Positions 55,286 to 63,806 of a stretch of 64,000 nucleotides of DNA are shown here, one piece after another (the first letter of the stretch is position 1; every line of letters starts with the position of its first letter). The stretch lies in the NCBI GenBank assembly GCA_020851555.1, contig JADZCM010000015.1, positions 1 through 64,000 on the forward strand. The letters are read 5' to 3'. The stretch is from Bryobacterales bacterium. GTDB lineage: Bacteria > Acidobacteriota > Terriglobia > Bryobacterales > Bryobacteraceae. The position numbers were made by a program, and so were the translations under genes. A model generated the notes under the pieces. That model did not search any database and had not been told where the DNA came from. It was given only the letters and a program-made list of their open reading frames with translations.

Positions 55286-56500
55286 ATGAGCAACGTTTCC
55301 ATTATCAAAGACGCGCTGAGCGCCGGCGATGGCGTGGTCCGCCTGGCGCCGTGCTGGGTCCCCCGGTCGTTCCTCATGCCAGGCGGGCGTCTGAAACTGG
55401 ACCCCCGCGACTTGTATGCGCTGGGAGCGCACCGCGGGGGCATCGACGAACGGTGGTTCGCCTCCACGACCAACGCCGACAACGGCCCCGGCACGCCGCC
55501 CGACGAGGGGCTGAGCTACATCGCCCTCAACGGCAAACGCGTGCTTTTCAAAGAGGCCATCGAGACGCTGGGGGACGAGTTCCTGGGCAGCGACGTCATG
55601 GCGAAGTACGGCGGCTGGAACCTGCTGTGCAAGTTCTTCGACAACCTCGGGCCCATCCCTCACCACATGCACCAGATGGATGAGCATGCCGCCAAGGTCG
55701 GACAGAAGGGCAAGCCGGAGGCTTACTACTTCCCGCCGCAGTACAACTTCACGGGCAACAACTTCCCTCACACCTACATGGGACTTGAGCCGGGCACGAC
55801 CAAGGACGACGTCCGGCGCTGCCTGGAACGCTGGAACCAGGGCGACAACGGCATCCTGGATCACGCCAGGGCCTACCGGCTGATCCCCGGCTCCGGCTGG
55901 CAGATCGACGCGGGCGTCCTGCACGCGCCGGGTTCCCTGGTCACCTACGAGCCGCAGGTGAACTCGGACGTCTTCGGGATGTTCCAGTCCATGGTGGAGA
56001 ACCGGCCCGTGCCGTGGGACCTCCTGGTAAAGGACGTGCCTCCGGAGCACCACAAGGACCTGGACTACATCATCGGCATGCTGGACTGGGCGAAGAACGT
56101 CGATCCCGAGTTCGGCAAACACAACAAGGTGTTCCCCAGGCCGGTGAAGCCGCAGGATGAGATGACGGCGGCGGGTTACAGCGAAGTATGGGTCACTTAC
56201 GGCAGGCCGTGGTACTCGGCGAAGGAACTTACGGTGCATCCGGGCCGGTCCGTCACAGTTTCGGATTCCGCCGCTTACGGCGTGATCCTGACCCAGGGCC
56301 GCGGCGCGCTGGGTAAAGTGGACGTCGAGACCCCCAGCCTGATCCGCTTCGGCGAGATGACCAAGGACGAGGTGTTCGTGACCGCCGCGGCGGCCAAGGC
56401 CGGCCTCCGGGTCACCAATACCAGCGACAAGGAAAACCTCGTGATGTTGAAGCATTTCGGCCCGGGCAATCCGGATGCGGCGGCGCTGGTCGCAAACTGA
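55286..56500 (+). CDS. cupin-type sugar isomerase-like protein (class I mannose-6-phosphate isomerase fold)
   Basis: 404 residues from ATG 55286, with AGGAGGAGG 7 bases upstream; longer forms run into the preceding gene. The metal-binding cupin motif is [18 protein letters not shown] (about 117-134). It is followed by [20 protein letters not shown] and [20 protein letters not shown]. This pattern is like the Zn-binding centre of class I phosphomannose isomerases, but the enzyme may act on another sugar. No signal peptide, so it is cytoplasmic. It is 11 bases upstream of the Gfo/Idh/MocA gene 56512-57675. Probably isomerises a keto- or aldo-sugar in the pathway. Confidence 0.82.
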   Translation: MSNVSIIKDALSAGDGVVRLAPCWVPRSFLMPGGRLKLDPRDLYALGAHRGGIDERWFASTTNADNGPGTPPDEGLSYIALNGKRVLFKEAIETLGDEFLGSDVMAKYGGWNLLCKFFDNLGPIPHHMHQMDEHAAKVGQKGKPEAYYFPPQYNFTGNNFPHTYMGLEPGTTKDDVRRCLERWNQGDNGILDHARAYRLIPGSGWQIDAGVLHAPGSLVTYEPQVNSDVFGMFQSMVENRPVPWDLLVKDVPPEHHKDLDYIIGMLDWAKNVDPEFGKHNKVFPRPVKPQDEMTAAGYSEVWVTYGRPWYSAKELTVHPGRSVTVSDSAAYGVILTQGRGALGKVDVETPSLIRFGEMTKDEVFVTAAAAKAGLRVTNTSDKENLVMLKHFGPGNPDAAALVAN

Positions 56501-56511
56501 GGGAGGAAGAC

Positions 56512-57675
56512 ATGGCAGCCAAGACACTGGGAGTTGGACTCATCGGGTGCGGCTTCATGGGCCGCACGCACTCGAACGCCTACCGGCGATTGAACAACTT
56601 TTTTCCGGTTCAGCACCGGCCGGTTCTGAAGGTCATCTGCGACACGGTCCCCGAGAAGGCGCGGCAGTTCATGGAGGTGTGGGGTTACGAACGCGCTGAA
56701 ACCGACTGGCGCAAGTTGATGGACGCCAAAGACATCGACCTGATCGATATCTGCGTCCCCAACTTCGCGCACCGCGAGATCGCGGTTGCCGCCGCGCGGG
56801 CGGGGAAGATGGTGATCTGCGAGAAGCCTTTGGCCATGAACGCGGCCGAGGGCGAGGAGATGGTGCGGGCGGTGGAGGAGGCCAAGGTGCCGAACCTGAT
56901 CTCCTTCAATTACCGCCGCGTCCCGTCCATCTCGCTCGCCAAACAGATCGTCGACGAGGGGCGCGTAGGAAAACCCTTCCACTACCGGGCGACCTACTTG
57001 CAGGACTGGACCATCTCGGCCGACGTCCCGCAGGGCGGCGATGCGCTGTGGCGCCTGGACATCAAGGCCGCCGGCAGCGGAGTCACCGGCGACCTGCTGG
57101 CCCACTCCATCGACACCGCCATGTGGCTCAACGGTCCCATCCGGCGGGTGGTGGCCAGGACCGAGACCTTCGTCAAGGAACGCAAGCACGTCGTCTCCGG
57201 CAAGGTCGAGCCGGTGGGTATCGATGACGCCTGCATGTTTCTGGCGGAGTTCGCCAACGGCTCCCTGGGCACCTTCGAATCCACGCGCTACGCCCGCGGG
57301 AGGAAGAACTTCAACACTTTCGAGCTGAACGGCGCGGACGGCAGCATTTACTTTGATCTGGAAGAGCCGGAGTATCTCCAATTCTTCGAGTACAAGCAGC
57401 AGCAGAGCGGCAGGAAGGTGGAGTCCCACTTGACCGGCTGGCGCAAGATCCATGTTACTAACTCGGAGCACCCTTACATGGACCGCTACTGGGTTCCCGG
57501 AACGTGCATCGGGTACGAGCACACCTTCCTGAACCAGCTTGCGGACTTCGTGGCCGGGATCGAGAGCGGCACGCCGGCGCAGCCGGACTTCCGCAGCGGG
57601 CTCCAGACCCAGAAGGTCTGTGACGCGGTGCTGGAAAGCGCCCGCGGCGGCCGCTGGATGGAGGTGGCGCCATGA
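56512..57675 (+). CDS. cytoplasmic Gfo/Idh/MocA oxidoreductase
   Basis: 387 residues, no signal peptide. The nucleotide-binding motif is [20 protein letters not shown] (about 6-25). The EKP signature is [17 protein letters not shown] (about 100-116), and the second Rossmann block contains [15 protein letters not shown]. The C-terminal domain shows [40 protein letters not shown] (substrate-pocket His), and ends [18 protein letters not shown]. Similar to inositol- or scyllo-inositol-type dehydrogenases, so it oxidises a sugar or cyclitol. The stop overlaps the TIM-barrel gene start (ATGA), indicating co-translation. Confidence 0.93.
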   Translation: MAAKTLGVGLIGCGFMGRTHSNAYRRLNNFFPVQHRPVLKVICDTVPEKARQFMEVWGYERAETDWRKLMDAKDIDLIDICVPNFAHREIAVAAARAGKMVICEKPLAMNAAEGEEMVRAVEEAKVPNLISFNYRRVPSISLAKQIVDEGRVGKPFHYRATYLQDWTISADVPQGGDALWRLDIKAAGSGVTGDLLAHSIDTAMWLNGPIRRVVARTETFVKERKHVVSGKVEPVGIDDACMFLAEFANGSLGTFESTRYARGRKNFNTFELNGADGSIYFDLEEPEYLQFFEYKQQQSGRKVESHLTGWRKIHVTNSEHPYMDRYWVPGTCIGYEHTFLNQLADFVAGIESGTPAQPDFRSGLQTQKVCDAVLESARGGRWMEVAP

Positions 57676-58715
57676 CCCCGCACAAGTACCCCGCGCTGCA
57701 CAACGCCATGTGGCCGGGGCTGGTAGGAAAGGGCCCGGACTCCGAGCCGCCCATCGGCCTGGACACCATGTTGGACCTGACGGCTGCCGCGCAGGTGGAC
57801 GGCGTGAGGTTCGAGGGTGTCGACCTGTTCCTCTCGCTCCCGCACACGGACATTGACTCCTCCGATGACGATCTCAAGGCCCTGGCCGACAAGCTGGCAT
57901 CGAAGAACCTGTGCGCCGGCTCGCTGGTGGCGCCGGTGTGGGCGGGGACCGGAGGCGGTTCCGCCATGGGGAGCGAGCCGGAGCGCGCGGCGTTTCTCAC
58001 TCAGGTGCGGAAAGCCTGCCGCATCGGGCGCAAACTGCGCGATCTCAAGATCCGGCAGTACGGCGTCATCCGCATCGACTCGGCTTCAAGCGTGGAGGAG
58101 TGGGCCAAGGACCCGGAGGAGAACACGCGGCGCATCGCGCAGACCTTCCGTGAAGCGTGCGGCATTGCCGAGGACCACGGGGAGCGCCTCGCCGCCGAAG
58201 GAGAAATCTGCTGGGGCGGCATGCACAGTTGGCGGCGGAACGTGCAGTTGCTGGAAATGGTGGGACGCCCCCAGACCCTGGGCTTCCAGGCGGACATGGC
58301 TCACGTGATGCTCTTCACCATGGGCTACAACGCGCCCGAGGACAGGTTGCTCCCGGAGGGCTTCGACTGGAGCAGGACAGACCAACTGGCCGAGGCGTAC
58401 CGTAAGGTCGCCGGCGCCCTGCGCCCCTGGACCATCGACCTGCACATCGCCCAGAACGACGGCACGGTTAAGGGGGCGGGGTCCCACGACAAGACGGGTA
58501 AGCACTGCCAGCCGGACGATCCCCACGGGCGTCTCGACGTGGTGCGCGACGCCGGAGCCTGGATGCGGGGCGACGACGGCCAGCCCACCCGGGCCTTCGC
58601 ACACATCTGCTGGGATGGCTGTATGTTCCCAAACGAGGTGCTGCTCGGCCAGCAGATCTGGAACCGGATCCTGGCGGTCATGATCGCCGTCCGCAACGCC
58701 CACGGCTGGGATTAG
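57672..58715 (+). CDS. TIM-barrel sugar isomerase/epimerase-like protein
   Basis: 347 residues, no signal peptide. It belongs to the xylose-isomerase-like TIM-barrel superfamily. [20 protein letters not shown] is strand 1-2. [20 protein letters not shown] carries a Glu/His site, and [20 protein letters not shown] holds an Asp-x-x-His pair typical of the metal centre. [20 protein letters not shown] holds further candidate ligands. The family includes epimerases, isomerases and dehydratases acting on keto-sugars. It is coupled by a 4-base overlap to the upstream dehydrogenase, so both probably work on the same substrate. It converges with the DUF362 gene, 30 bases apart. Confidence 0.85.
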   Translation: MTPHKYPALHNAMWPGLVGKGPDSEPPIGLDTMLDLTAAAQVDGVRFEGVDLFLSLPHTDIDSSDDDLKALADKLASKNLCAGSLVAPVWAGTGGGSAMGSEPERAAFLTQVRKACRIGRKLRDLKIRQYGVIRIDSASSVEEWAKDPEENTRRIAQTFREACGIAEDHGERLAAEGEICWGGMHSWRRNVQLLEMVGRPQTLGFQADMAHVMLFTMGYNAPEDRLLPEGFDWSRTDQLAEAYRKVAGALRPWTIDLHIAQNDGTVKGAGSHDKTGKHCQPDDPHGRLDVVRDAGAWMRGDDGQPTRAFAHICWDGCMFPNEVLLGQQIWNRILAVMIAVRNAHGWD

Positions 58716-58745
58716 GAGGCGGGGCCGGTCTCCAAGGTCCGCCGT

Positions 58746-59807
58746 TCAGCCCTCGGTGACTTTAGCCGGGGCCAGCCACTGTAACTGGCGCTCGACGTCT
58801 TTGTGCAGGGCGTACTTTCTCCGGACAGTCTCGATGGGAGGGCCGGCCAGGTCGATCTTAGCCAGGTCGTAGTTACCCAGGCCGACCTGCCCGCAGTACT
58901 GAAGATAGCCCACCCAGTTCGGGTCCAGCCCCATGCATTCTACCCCCACGCGGTCCGCCGCAATAAAGTCGGTGGAGGCTATGGCTACCCTGGAAGGCAC
59001 CGGCGTCCCGGCCATCGGGCCGTTGCCCTCCATCCCTTCGAAACCGTCGATGACGGTGGCGCCCCAGTAGGGTTGCAGCACCTGAGCGGTCAGCAGGATG
59101 TTGTAGTTGGCCAGGTGCGGGCCGACGTGATACAGCCGCTTGTCGCTCCAGCGGGGGGTTGCGCCGGGAGGGTTCTTGAGGGGCGCGCCCACGGCCATGT
59201 TCTTCACCGAGAGCGTCGCCACCACCACGTCGTGGGCTTTCAGGCAGGTGCAGCAGAGGATGAACGCGTCGGGGTCCAGCATCCGGGCGGCCAGCCGCAC
59301 CGGAGTCAGGTGCAGGTCCCGGGTGACCAGCGGCGCGGAAACGAACTTGCCCTCCGCGTCGAAGTCGACGAGGTCGATCGGCATGGACTTGTACTCGCCG
59401 ATCGCCTTCGCGTACTGAAAGTTCTCGAAGGCGACCGAGGTGACGCCCTGTGAGGAGTCCGCGACCGTCACCGGCCCCTTGAAACGGGGAGCGAGGTAGT
59501 CCAGAACGCCGCGCAGGCCGTCGGCGTGCGTGCAGGAGAGCTGGTTCTTGACGTTTACGGCATTCACCTTGATGAGCACTCGCTTTTTCCGGCTGAGCAG
59601 CGGGCGGATCTGCTGGTCGATGGCCAGCAGCGCATCATGGACGTTTTTCCGCCTGTCTTCGCCGTGAACCAGGGAAACCGTTGAACGCGGCCGGTATTCC
59701 CTGATCGGCGCCGCCGGGACCGGAGGCGGCGCCTGCTGGCCAGTCATCCGGTACGATGAGAGCAACGCTGTTCCGCCCGCTACCTGAAGGAAACCTCGCC
59801 TGCGCAT
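58746..59807 (-). CDS. DUF362-family protein with Tat-like signal
   Basis: 353 residues. A twin-arginine-type start (MRRRGFLQVAGGTALLSS) suggests Tat export. The DUF362 domain shows KKRVLIKVNAVNVKNQLSCT, PVTVADSSQGVTS and FILCCTCLKAHDVVVATLSV, then KNMAVGAPLKNPPG. The final third is MAGTPVPSRVAIASTDFIAA, DRVGVECMGLDPNWVGYLQY. Cysteines in SCTHADG and CCTCLKAH may bind a metal or cluster, though the family function is unknown. It is 55 bases downstream of the epimerase gene on the same strand. Confidence 0.88.
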   Translation of the reverse strand: MRRRGFLQVAGGTALLSSYRMTGQQAPPPVPAAPIREYRPRSTVSLVHGEDRRKNVHDALLAIDQQIRPLLSRKKRVLIKVNAVNVKNQLSCTHADGLRGVLDYLAPRFKGPVTVADSSQGVTSVAFENFQYAKAIGEYKSMPIDLVDFDAEGKFVSAPLVTRDLHLTPVRLAARMLDPDAFILCCTCLKAHDVVVATLSVKNMAVGAPLKNPPGATPRWSDKRLYHVGPHLANYNILLTAQVLQPYWGATVIDGFEGMEGNGPMAGTPVPSRVAIASTDFIAADRVGVECMGLDPNWVGYLQYCGQVGLGNYDLAKIDLAGPPIETVRRKYALHKDVERQLQWLAPAKVTEG

Positions 59808-59862
59808 TTTATTCCCTCCCCTGACAGGCCGGGAGGCCCGTCCCGCTCTGTCTTCGATCCTG

Positions 59863-60708
59863 CTAACTGAGGGCCGCCTGTTTCTTGAGAAACCGAATCC
59901 CCTCCGAGGCGATCGAGTCCGCGGTAGGCGCCAGGTCCCGCCAGATGGAGGCAGCCGCGGAAATGCCTCCGACGGCGAATCCGAAGCTCTCGATCGTCAG
60001 CCAGCCGTCATAGCCCACGTCCCGCAGAGCCGCGAAGACCCCCGGCCAGTCGACATGGCCGGTTCCCGGAGTCCCGCGGTCGTTCTCGCAGGTATGGACG
60101 TGCTTGATCCACGGGCCCGCCGCGCGGAACGCCGCCGCCACGTCCTTCTCCTCGATGTTGGCGTGGAAGGTATCGCACAGAAGCCCCACGTTCGGGTGTC
60201 CCACCTGTGACACCAGGGCCGCTCCATCCGCCACCGTGTTCAGGAAGTAGGTTTCGAAGCGGTTCAGCGCTTCAACCGCCAGCGTCACCCGGTGGGAGGC
60301 GAGAACCGGTCCCAGCGCCTGGTAGGCCTCGACGGCCCGCTTCCACTCGTCTTCGGTGCGCCGCCTGCCGGGCAGGTAGCCGACCGGCGAGTACAGCGGA
60401 CCCACCAGCACGCCGGCGCCCACCTCGGCAACCGCTTTCACGCAGTCTTCCAGGTGCGTCTGCGTGGTCCGGCGGACGGCTGCGTCATCGCTCAGAATAC
60501 TCAGTCCCGGCATGAGCACGCCGGAGACCGTACACTCCAGTCCGGCCCGCTCGAGCCCGCGCCGGATGGAGGCGGCGGGAAAATCCGCCGGGGCGAAAAT
60601 CGGAATCTCGACGCCGTCGTAGCCATATTCCCGTATGGCCGGCAGGATGCCCTCGTCGGCCGGTCCGTAGTTCGCTGTCCAGATGAACGTATGCACTCCG
60701 AATTTCAC
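59863..60708 (-). CDS. D-tagatose/D-psicose 3-epimerase-like TIM-barrel protein
   Basis: 281 residues from GTG 60708. Catalytic elements of the ketose 3-epimerase family are in place. AVEALNRFETYFLNT carries the first Glu; LLCDTFHANIEEKDV the metal Asp and His; KHVHTCENDRGTPGTGHVDW the His and the substrate loop; and DGWLTIESFGFAVGG the last metal Glu. The N-terminus MKFGVHTFIWTANYGPADEG also fits. Such enzymes epimerise ketoses at C3, which would suit a pathway producing keto-sugars. The GTG start overlaps closely with the end of the acetate-kinase-family gene (stop 60711-60713), so the two are coupled. Confidence 0.9.
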   Translation of the reverse strand: MKFGVHTFIWTANYGPADEGILPAIREYGYDGVEIPIFAPADFPAASIRRGLERAGLECTVSGVLMPGLSILSDDAAVRRTTQTHLEDCVKAVAEVGAGVLVGPLYSPVGYLPGRRRTEDEWKRAVEAYQALGPVLASHRVTLAVEALNRFETYFLNTVADGAALVSQVGHPNVGLLCDTFHANIEEKDVAAAFRAAGPWIKHVHTCENDRGTPGTGHVDWPGVFAALRDVGYDGWLTIESFGFAVGGISAAASIWRDLAPTADSIASEGIRFLKKQAALS

Positions 60709-60710
60709 GA

Positions 60711-61829
60711 TCAGCCTCCCTTCTCCGCCAGAACCGCATAGGCCCGCCTGGCGACGATGAGTTCCTCGTTTGCGGCGAGCGCCAGCACCGCTACGGGTGC
60801 GCCGTCCGGTGATATGATCCGGTCGCCGCTCCCCGCCTCGTTGCGCCCGCCGTCCAGTCGGATCCCCAAGAAATCCAGATTCAAGCAGCACGCGGCGCGG
60901 AGTCTCGCGGAGTTCTCTCCGATGCCGCCGGTAAAGGCCACCGCCTCCACCCCGCCCATCGCCGCCGCGTAAGCCCCGATCGTCTTGCGGACTTCGTACG
61001 CCAGCACCGCCAGCGCCAGCGCCGCATCCCGGTTGCCTTCCAGGGCCGACCGCTCCAGGTCCCTGACGTCTCCGCCGGCGACGCCCGACAGCCCCGCGAG
61101 GCCGCCGCCCTTCGCCAGCCGGCTGCGCACCTCGGCGATCGACCAGCCGCGCCGCTCCATCATGTAGAGGACGGCGAAGGCGTCCAGGTCGCCGGGCCGC
61201 TCGGCGTTCTCCAGCCCGGATTGCGGCGAGAAGCCCATCGTGGTGTCCACGGAACGTCCCCGCTCGATCGCGCAAATCGAGGAACTGCCGCCCAGGTGGC
61301 AACTGATCAGCCGGAACGACTCCTTGGGCCGGCCCAGCAGTTCGGCGGCCCGCCCCCCGGCGTACTGGTGAGAGGCGCCGTGAAAGCCGTAGCGCCGGAT
61401 GCCGTATTCCCGGCTCCACTCCGGCGGGACGCCGTAGCGGGCGGCGTGCTCCGGCATGCCGGCGTGAAACTCGGTTTCGAAAGCCGCCACCAGGGGGACG
61501 CCGGGCATGGCTTCCTGAAAGGCCCGTATGGCCGCCAGGTAGATGGCATTGTGCGCGGGCGCCACCGGCAGGAACTCCTCCATGGCGGAGATCAGCGGCG
61601 GGTCGATCACGAAGGTGCCGCGGTAGCGTGGACCGGCATGTACGGCCTTGAACGCCACGGCGTCGATGCGCGTCTCCCCGGTGCGTATTGCGGCCACCGC
61701 TTCGCGGTAATCCGACACCCGCTCCATGCGGCCCCGGGCGGCGATCCGCTCGGACGGCATTTCGAGGACCTGGTACTTCAGGGAAGTCGAGCCCAGGTTC
61801 GGGGCCAGGATGTTCATCGTCGGCGCCAT
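60711..61829 (-). CDS. acetate/propionate kinase family protein (divergent)
   Basis: 372 residues, about 25 shorter than typical AckA. The fold is clear: NILAPNLGSTSLKYQVL at the start, YGIRRYGFHGASHQY, ISCHLGGSSSICAIERGRSV, DTTMGFSPQSGLENAERPGD and AFTGGIGENSARLR. The usual hRVVHGG block, containing a substrate Arg, reads FKAVHAGPRYRG. The catalytic-Asp block FDTAFH is FETEFH. These changes could shift substrate preference or lower activity. AckA normally makes ATP or acetyl-phosphate; here, next to an epimerase, it may phosphorylate another short carboxylate. ATG 61829 is chosen; 61817 is also possible. No pta gene is alongside. The 284 bases between this gene and 62114 contain nothing I can call. 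Confidence 0.8.
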   Translation of the reverse strand: MAPTMNILAPNLGSTSLKYQVLEMPSERIAARGRMERVSDYREAVAAIRTGETRIDAVAFKAVHAGPRYRGTFVIDPPLISAMEEFLPVAPAHNAIYLAAIRAFQEAMPGVPLVAAFETEFHAGMPEHAARYGVPPEWSREYGIRRYGFHGASHQYAGGRAAELLGRPKESFRLISCHLGGSSSICAIERGRSVDTTMGFSPQSGLENAERPGDLDAFAVLYMMERRGWSIAEVRSRLAKGGGLAGLSGVAGGDVRDLERSALEGNRDAALALAVLAYEVRKTIGAYAAAMGGVEAVAFTGGIGENSARLRAACCLNLDFLGIRLDGGRNEAGSGDRIISPDGAPVAVLALAANEELIVARRAYAVLAEKGG

Positions 61830-62113
61830 CGGAGAGACATCATACCGCACGGGCAGTCTCGAGAGGTCACGCCGGGAAAGCGGCTGGGATCAAGTGCATG
61901 CTCGCTGCGGGCAACCGAGGCTCAAGCTTGCTTGACCGAAGCCGCACCAGTTCAAGATCGTCGCGCCGCACCTCTCCGGCGGGAATTGAGGGGTAGCGGC
62001 GGAGACGGGTTGTCTCCCAAAGCTGGCGGCTCCGGCCCGTTCGAAGGCTGCGGAAACGGCGCCCCCGCACGTGTCCTTCACGCCGGGAAGTATCACCGGG
62101 CGGCGGGGAATGC

Positions 62114-62827
62114 CTACCGCTGGCGCAGGCGTCTGCGAAGCGCCACGGAGATTCCAAGCAGCGCCGGACCGAGAAGCACGAATGTCCCCGGCTCGGGTAT
62201 TTCCGGACCCTGGCCGTTCTCGCCCTCGATCGAAAAGTTGTCCATGGAAGCGCCGCCGTAGACGCCCAACCCGATTCCCGTGCCCAGCGAGGCAATCGGT
62301 GCGCCGCTTGAGGAATAGACCTGGTCGGGCGTCCCGTCGAAGTCCGTGTCGAAATACAGCGTCACCGTATCGCCGAGCAGGGTCGCCGTAAAGCGAGCCG
62401 CCGCAAAGGGGGTATTGAGCTGGAGGAAACCCAAACCCCACATGCCGCTAGTATTATTGTTGCCCGTGTAAAAAGCGGCGTGAGTAAACGCCGTCGAATC
62501 CTGATTCTGCACTTTGAGGAAAAGCGCATTGTCCAAATCGGCCCAGCCCAGCAGGATCGCCACATAGCTGAGGTCGCCGCCCGGGTAGACATCCACCGTG
62601 ACACTGTTCGAGGTTGCCCCCACGTACGTCATGACCGCAAAATCGGTCCCACTGGCTCGGCCGGAGGTTATCCAAAAATCGCCCGTCTGCTCCACCCAGT
62701 TGGGCCCCATATTAGTGCCGTCCGGGCGGTTAAAATCGTCCAGCAGGATGGTGCCACCGAAAGCCACGGGAGTGTAACACAAACCGAGAGCGGCCAGCAT
62801 CAGGAAAACCGAAACGCGTATCCGCAT
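62114..62827 (-). CDS. PEP-CTERM-anchored exported protein
   Basis: 237 residues from ATG 62827, preceded by GGGAGCG. The signal peptide is VSVFLMLAALGLCYTPVAFG. The body is a beta-rich lectin-like or concanavalin-like domain (TILLDDFNRPDGTNMGPNWV; WITSGRASGTDFAVMTYVGA; VAILLGWADLDNALFLKVQN) with Asp-rich turn FDTDFDGTPDQVYSS. The C-terminus PEIPEPGTFVLLGPALLGIS and RRRLRQR is the PEP-CTERM sorting signal. Likely exported and anchored or released by an exosortase encoded elsewhere. Upstream is the inverted repeat at 62874-62900. Confidence 0.85.
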   Translation of the reverse strand: MRIRVSVFLMLAALGLCYTPVAFGGTILLDDFNRPDGTNMGPNWVEQTGDFWITSGRASGTDFAVMTYVGATSNSVTVDVYPGGDLSYVAILLGWADLDNALFLKVQNQDSTAFTHAAFYTGNNNTSGMWGLGFLQLNTPFAAARFTATLLGDTVTLYFDTDFDGTPDQVYSSSGAPIASLGTGIGLGVYGGASMDNFSIEGENGQGPEIPEPGTFVLLGPALLGISVALRRRLRQR

Positions 62828-62873
62828 GAAAAAACGCTCCCTTCTCCGACCGGGATTCACGTACTGGACACCC

Positions 62874-62908
62874 GGTAGGGAATAGAATACATCCCCTACC
62901 CCCCCCCC
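62874..62908. promoter_or_regulatory. inverted repeat followed by a C10 tract
   Basis: GGTAGGG (62874-62880) and CCCTACC (62894-62900) form a perfect 7-bp inverted repeat with a 13-base loop rich in A and T. Ten C residues (62899-62908) overlap its right arm. It lies 47 bases upstream of the PEP-CTERM start and could be an operator, a hairpin in the leader, or a slippage-prone control tract. Confidence 0.4.
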
Positions 62909-62925
62909 GGTCAATCCCCTGTCCT

Positions 62926-63243
62926 TCAGAAATTCTCCCAGGATTTTCGGACCTCCCAGCCGAGGGTCAGTCCCAACTTGAGGCTGCGGGGAGGCTCTGG
63001 CGGTGGACTGAAGGCGCCGGTAGGGAGAACTCGCCGGATGCCGTCGGCTGGCGCGCAGAACCGGAACGGCGACATATCGAAGAATCGCTGGGAGTTAATC
63101 AGCAGCCTCTCGCAGAGGATGCGCGGCTTCCTCTGCTGTCCCAGGAATCTCAACACACGCACGGCATGGCCATCATGACCACCGAGGCGGGCAGGGAAGG
63201 GCAGGCGAACCGGCGAGGCATGGAGACCAAAATTGGACGCCAA
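62926..63243 (-). CDS. doubtful hypothetical frame
   Basis: 105 codons giving a basic, Phe/Arg/Pro-rich product (RVLRFLGQQRKPRILCERLL; RSLKLGLTLGWEVRKSWENF). No family, weak ribosome-binding context, and its first codons lie in the direct repeat at 63233-63255. It could be the 3' remnant of an element gene. Otherwise the 480 bases from 62828 to 63310 hold only the repeats listed. Confidence 0.2.
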   Translation of the reverse strand: MASNFGLHASPVRLPFPARLGGHDGHAVRVLRFLGQQRKPRILCERLLINSQRFFDMSPFRFCAPADGIRRVLPTGAFSPPPEPPRSLKLGLTLGWEVRKSWENF

Positions 63244-63255
63244 ACCGCCACCAAA
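63233..63255 (+). repeat. direct repeat, left copy (22/23 identical to 63421-63443)
   Basis: TTGGACGCCAAACCGCCACC plus AAA. It differs from the right copy at one base (C to G at position 13). The two copies, 188 bases apart, bracket the tRNA-Pro fragment. They may be arm-type or core sites of an integrated element, or the result of a repeated insertion. Confidence 0.6.
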
Positions 63256-63310
63256 CGGACTCCGGTGGGGATGTTGGGGTTGATCGAGGCCTGTAAGTAT
63301 TTGAAACGTT

Positions 63311-63360
63311 TGGTCGGGCCGCCGGGATTTGAACCCGGGACCTCTTGCACCCCAAGCAAG
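63311..63360 (-). other. 3' half of a tRNA-Pro(GGG) gene, attachment-site-like
   Basis: The minus strand shows the anticodon arm CTTGC-TTGGGGT-GCAAG (anticodon GGG), variable loop AGGTC, T arm CCGGG-TTCAAAT-CCCGG, acceptor strand CGGCCCG, discriminator A and encoded CCA, all perfectly paired. The 5' half (acceptor, D arm) is missing: upstream sequence reads GATGCTTGTAAGTGATTGAT, which is not tRNA. This is the classic trace of an integrative element that targets the 3' half of a tRNA gene. The intact tRNA gene must be elsewhere. Confidence 0.85.
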
Positions 63361-63420
63361 GCAGAATCAATCACTTACAAGCATCGTATACTGAAAACAC
63401 AAGAGTTACGCGCGATGAAT

Positions 63421-63443
63421 TTGGACGCCAAAGCGCCACCAAA
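63421..63443 (+). repeat. direct repeat, right copy
   Basis: TTGGACGCCAAAGCGCCACC plus AAA; one mismatch to the left copy at 63233-63255. Between this copy and the gene at 63807 about 360 bases show no gene, only fragments of open frame. Confidence 0.6.
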
Positions 63444-63771
63444 AGCGATTTCCTGGAGTTTTAGACTCCTGACCGACTCCAACGCCAGCCCCCGCGATTG
63501 TGGAATCACACGTGCCTCGCGCGCACGCGCGCGGTCGACCACCGCGCCGCTCCGAGCGAACGCGTTGCCTTTGCCGCCTGGAGAGGCGTGACGGCGGGCA
63601 AATGGAGAGGTCGAAGGGAAGTCGCCGAGAGACGTATGGGAAGTCATTCAGAATGAGATGCTTCGGGTTCTCATGCGGCCGAAGGGAGTAAAGCTGGCAC
63701 GTTGGTGGGCAGCAAAGGCCTCCTGGGTGAAGCATGCCGCAAAAAGGCATTTCAACGGAGACTGCTGGGTG

Positions 63772-63777
63772 TATAAT
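63772..63777 (+). promoter_or_regulatory. -10 consensus box of the right-edge gene
   Basis: TATAAT, with TTTCAA about 16 bases upstream as a possible -35 box, stands 29 bases before the TTG at 63807. AGGAG follows at a good distance from the start codon. Confidence 0.5.
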
Positions 63778-63806
63778 CGATACCGCCCAGGATTCAGGAG
63801 ACGAAA

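Noticed and set aside
63311-63390. Complete tRNA-Pro gene
   Set aside because: Anticodon arm, T arm and CCA are perfect, but no D arm or 5' acceptor strand can be found upstream, so it is only a half.
63150-63591. Short open frames across the tRNA-Pro fragment on both strands
   Set aside because: The apparent peptides (such as VPGSNPGGPTK) are the familiar false translations of a tRNA T arm and acceptor, not proteins.
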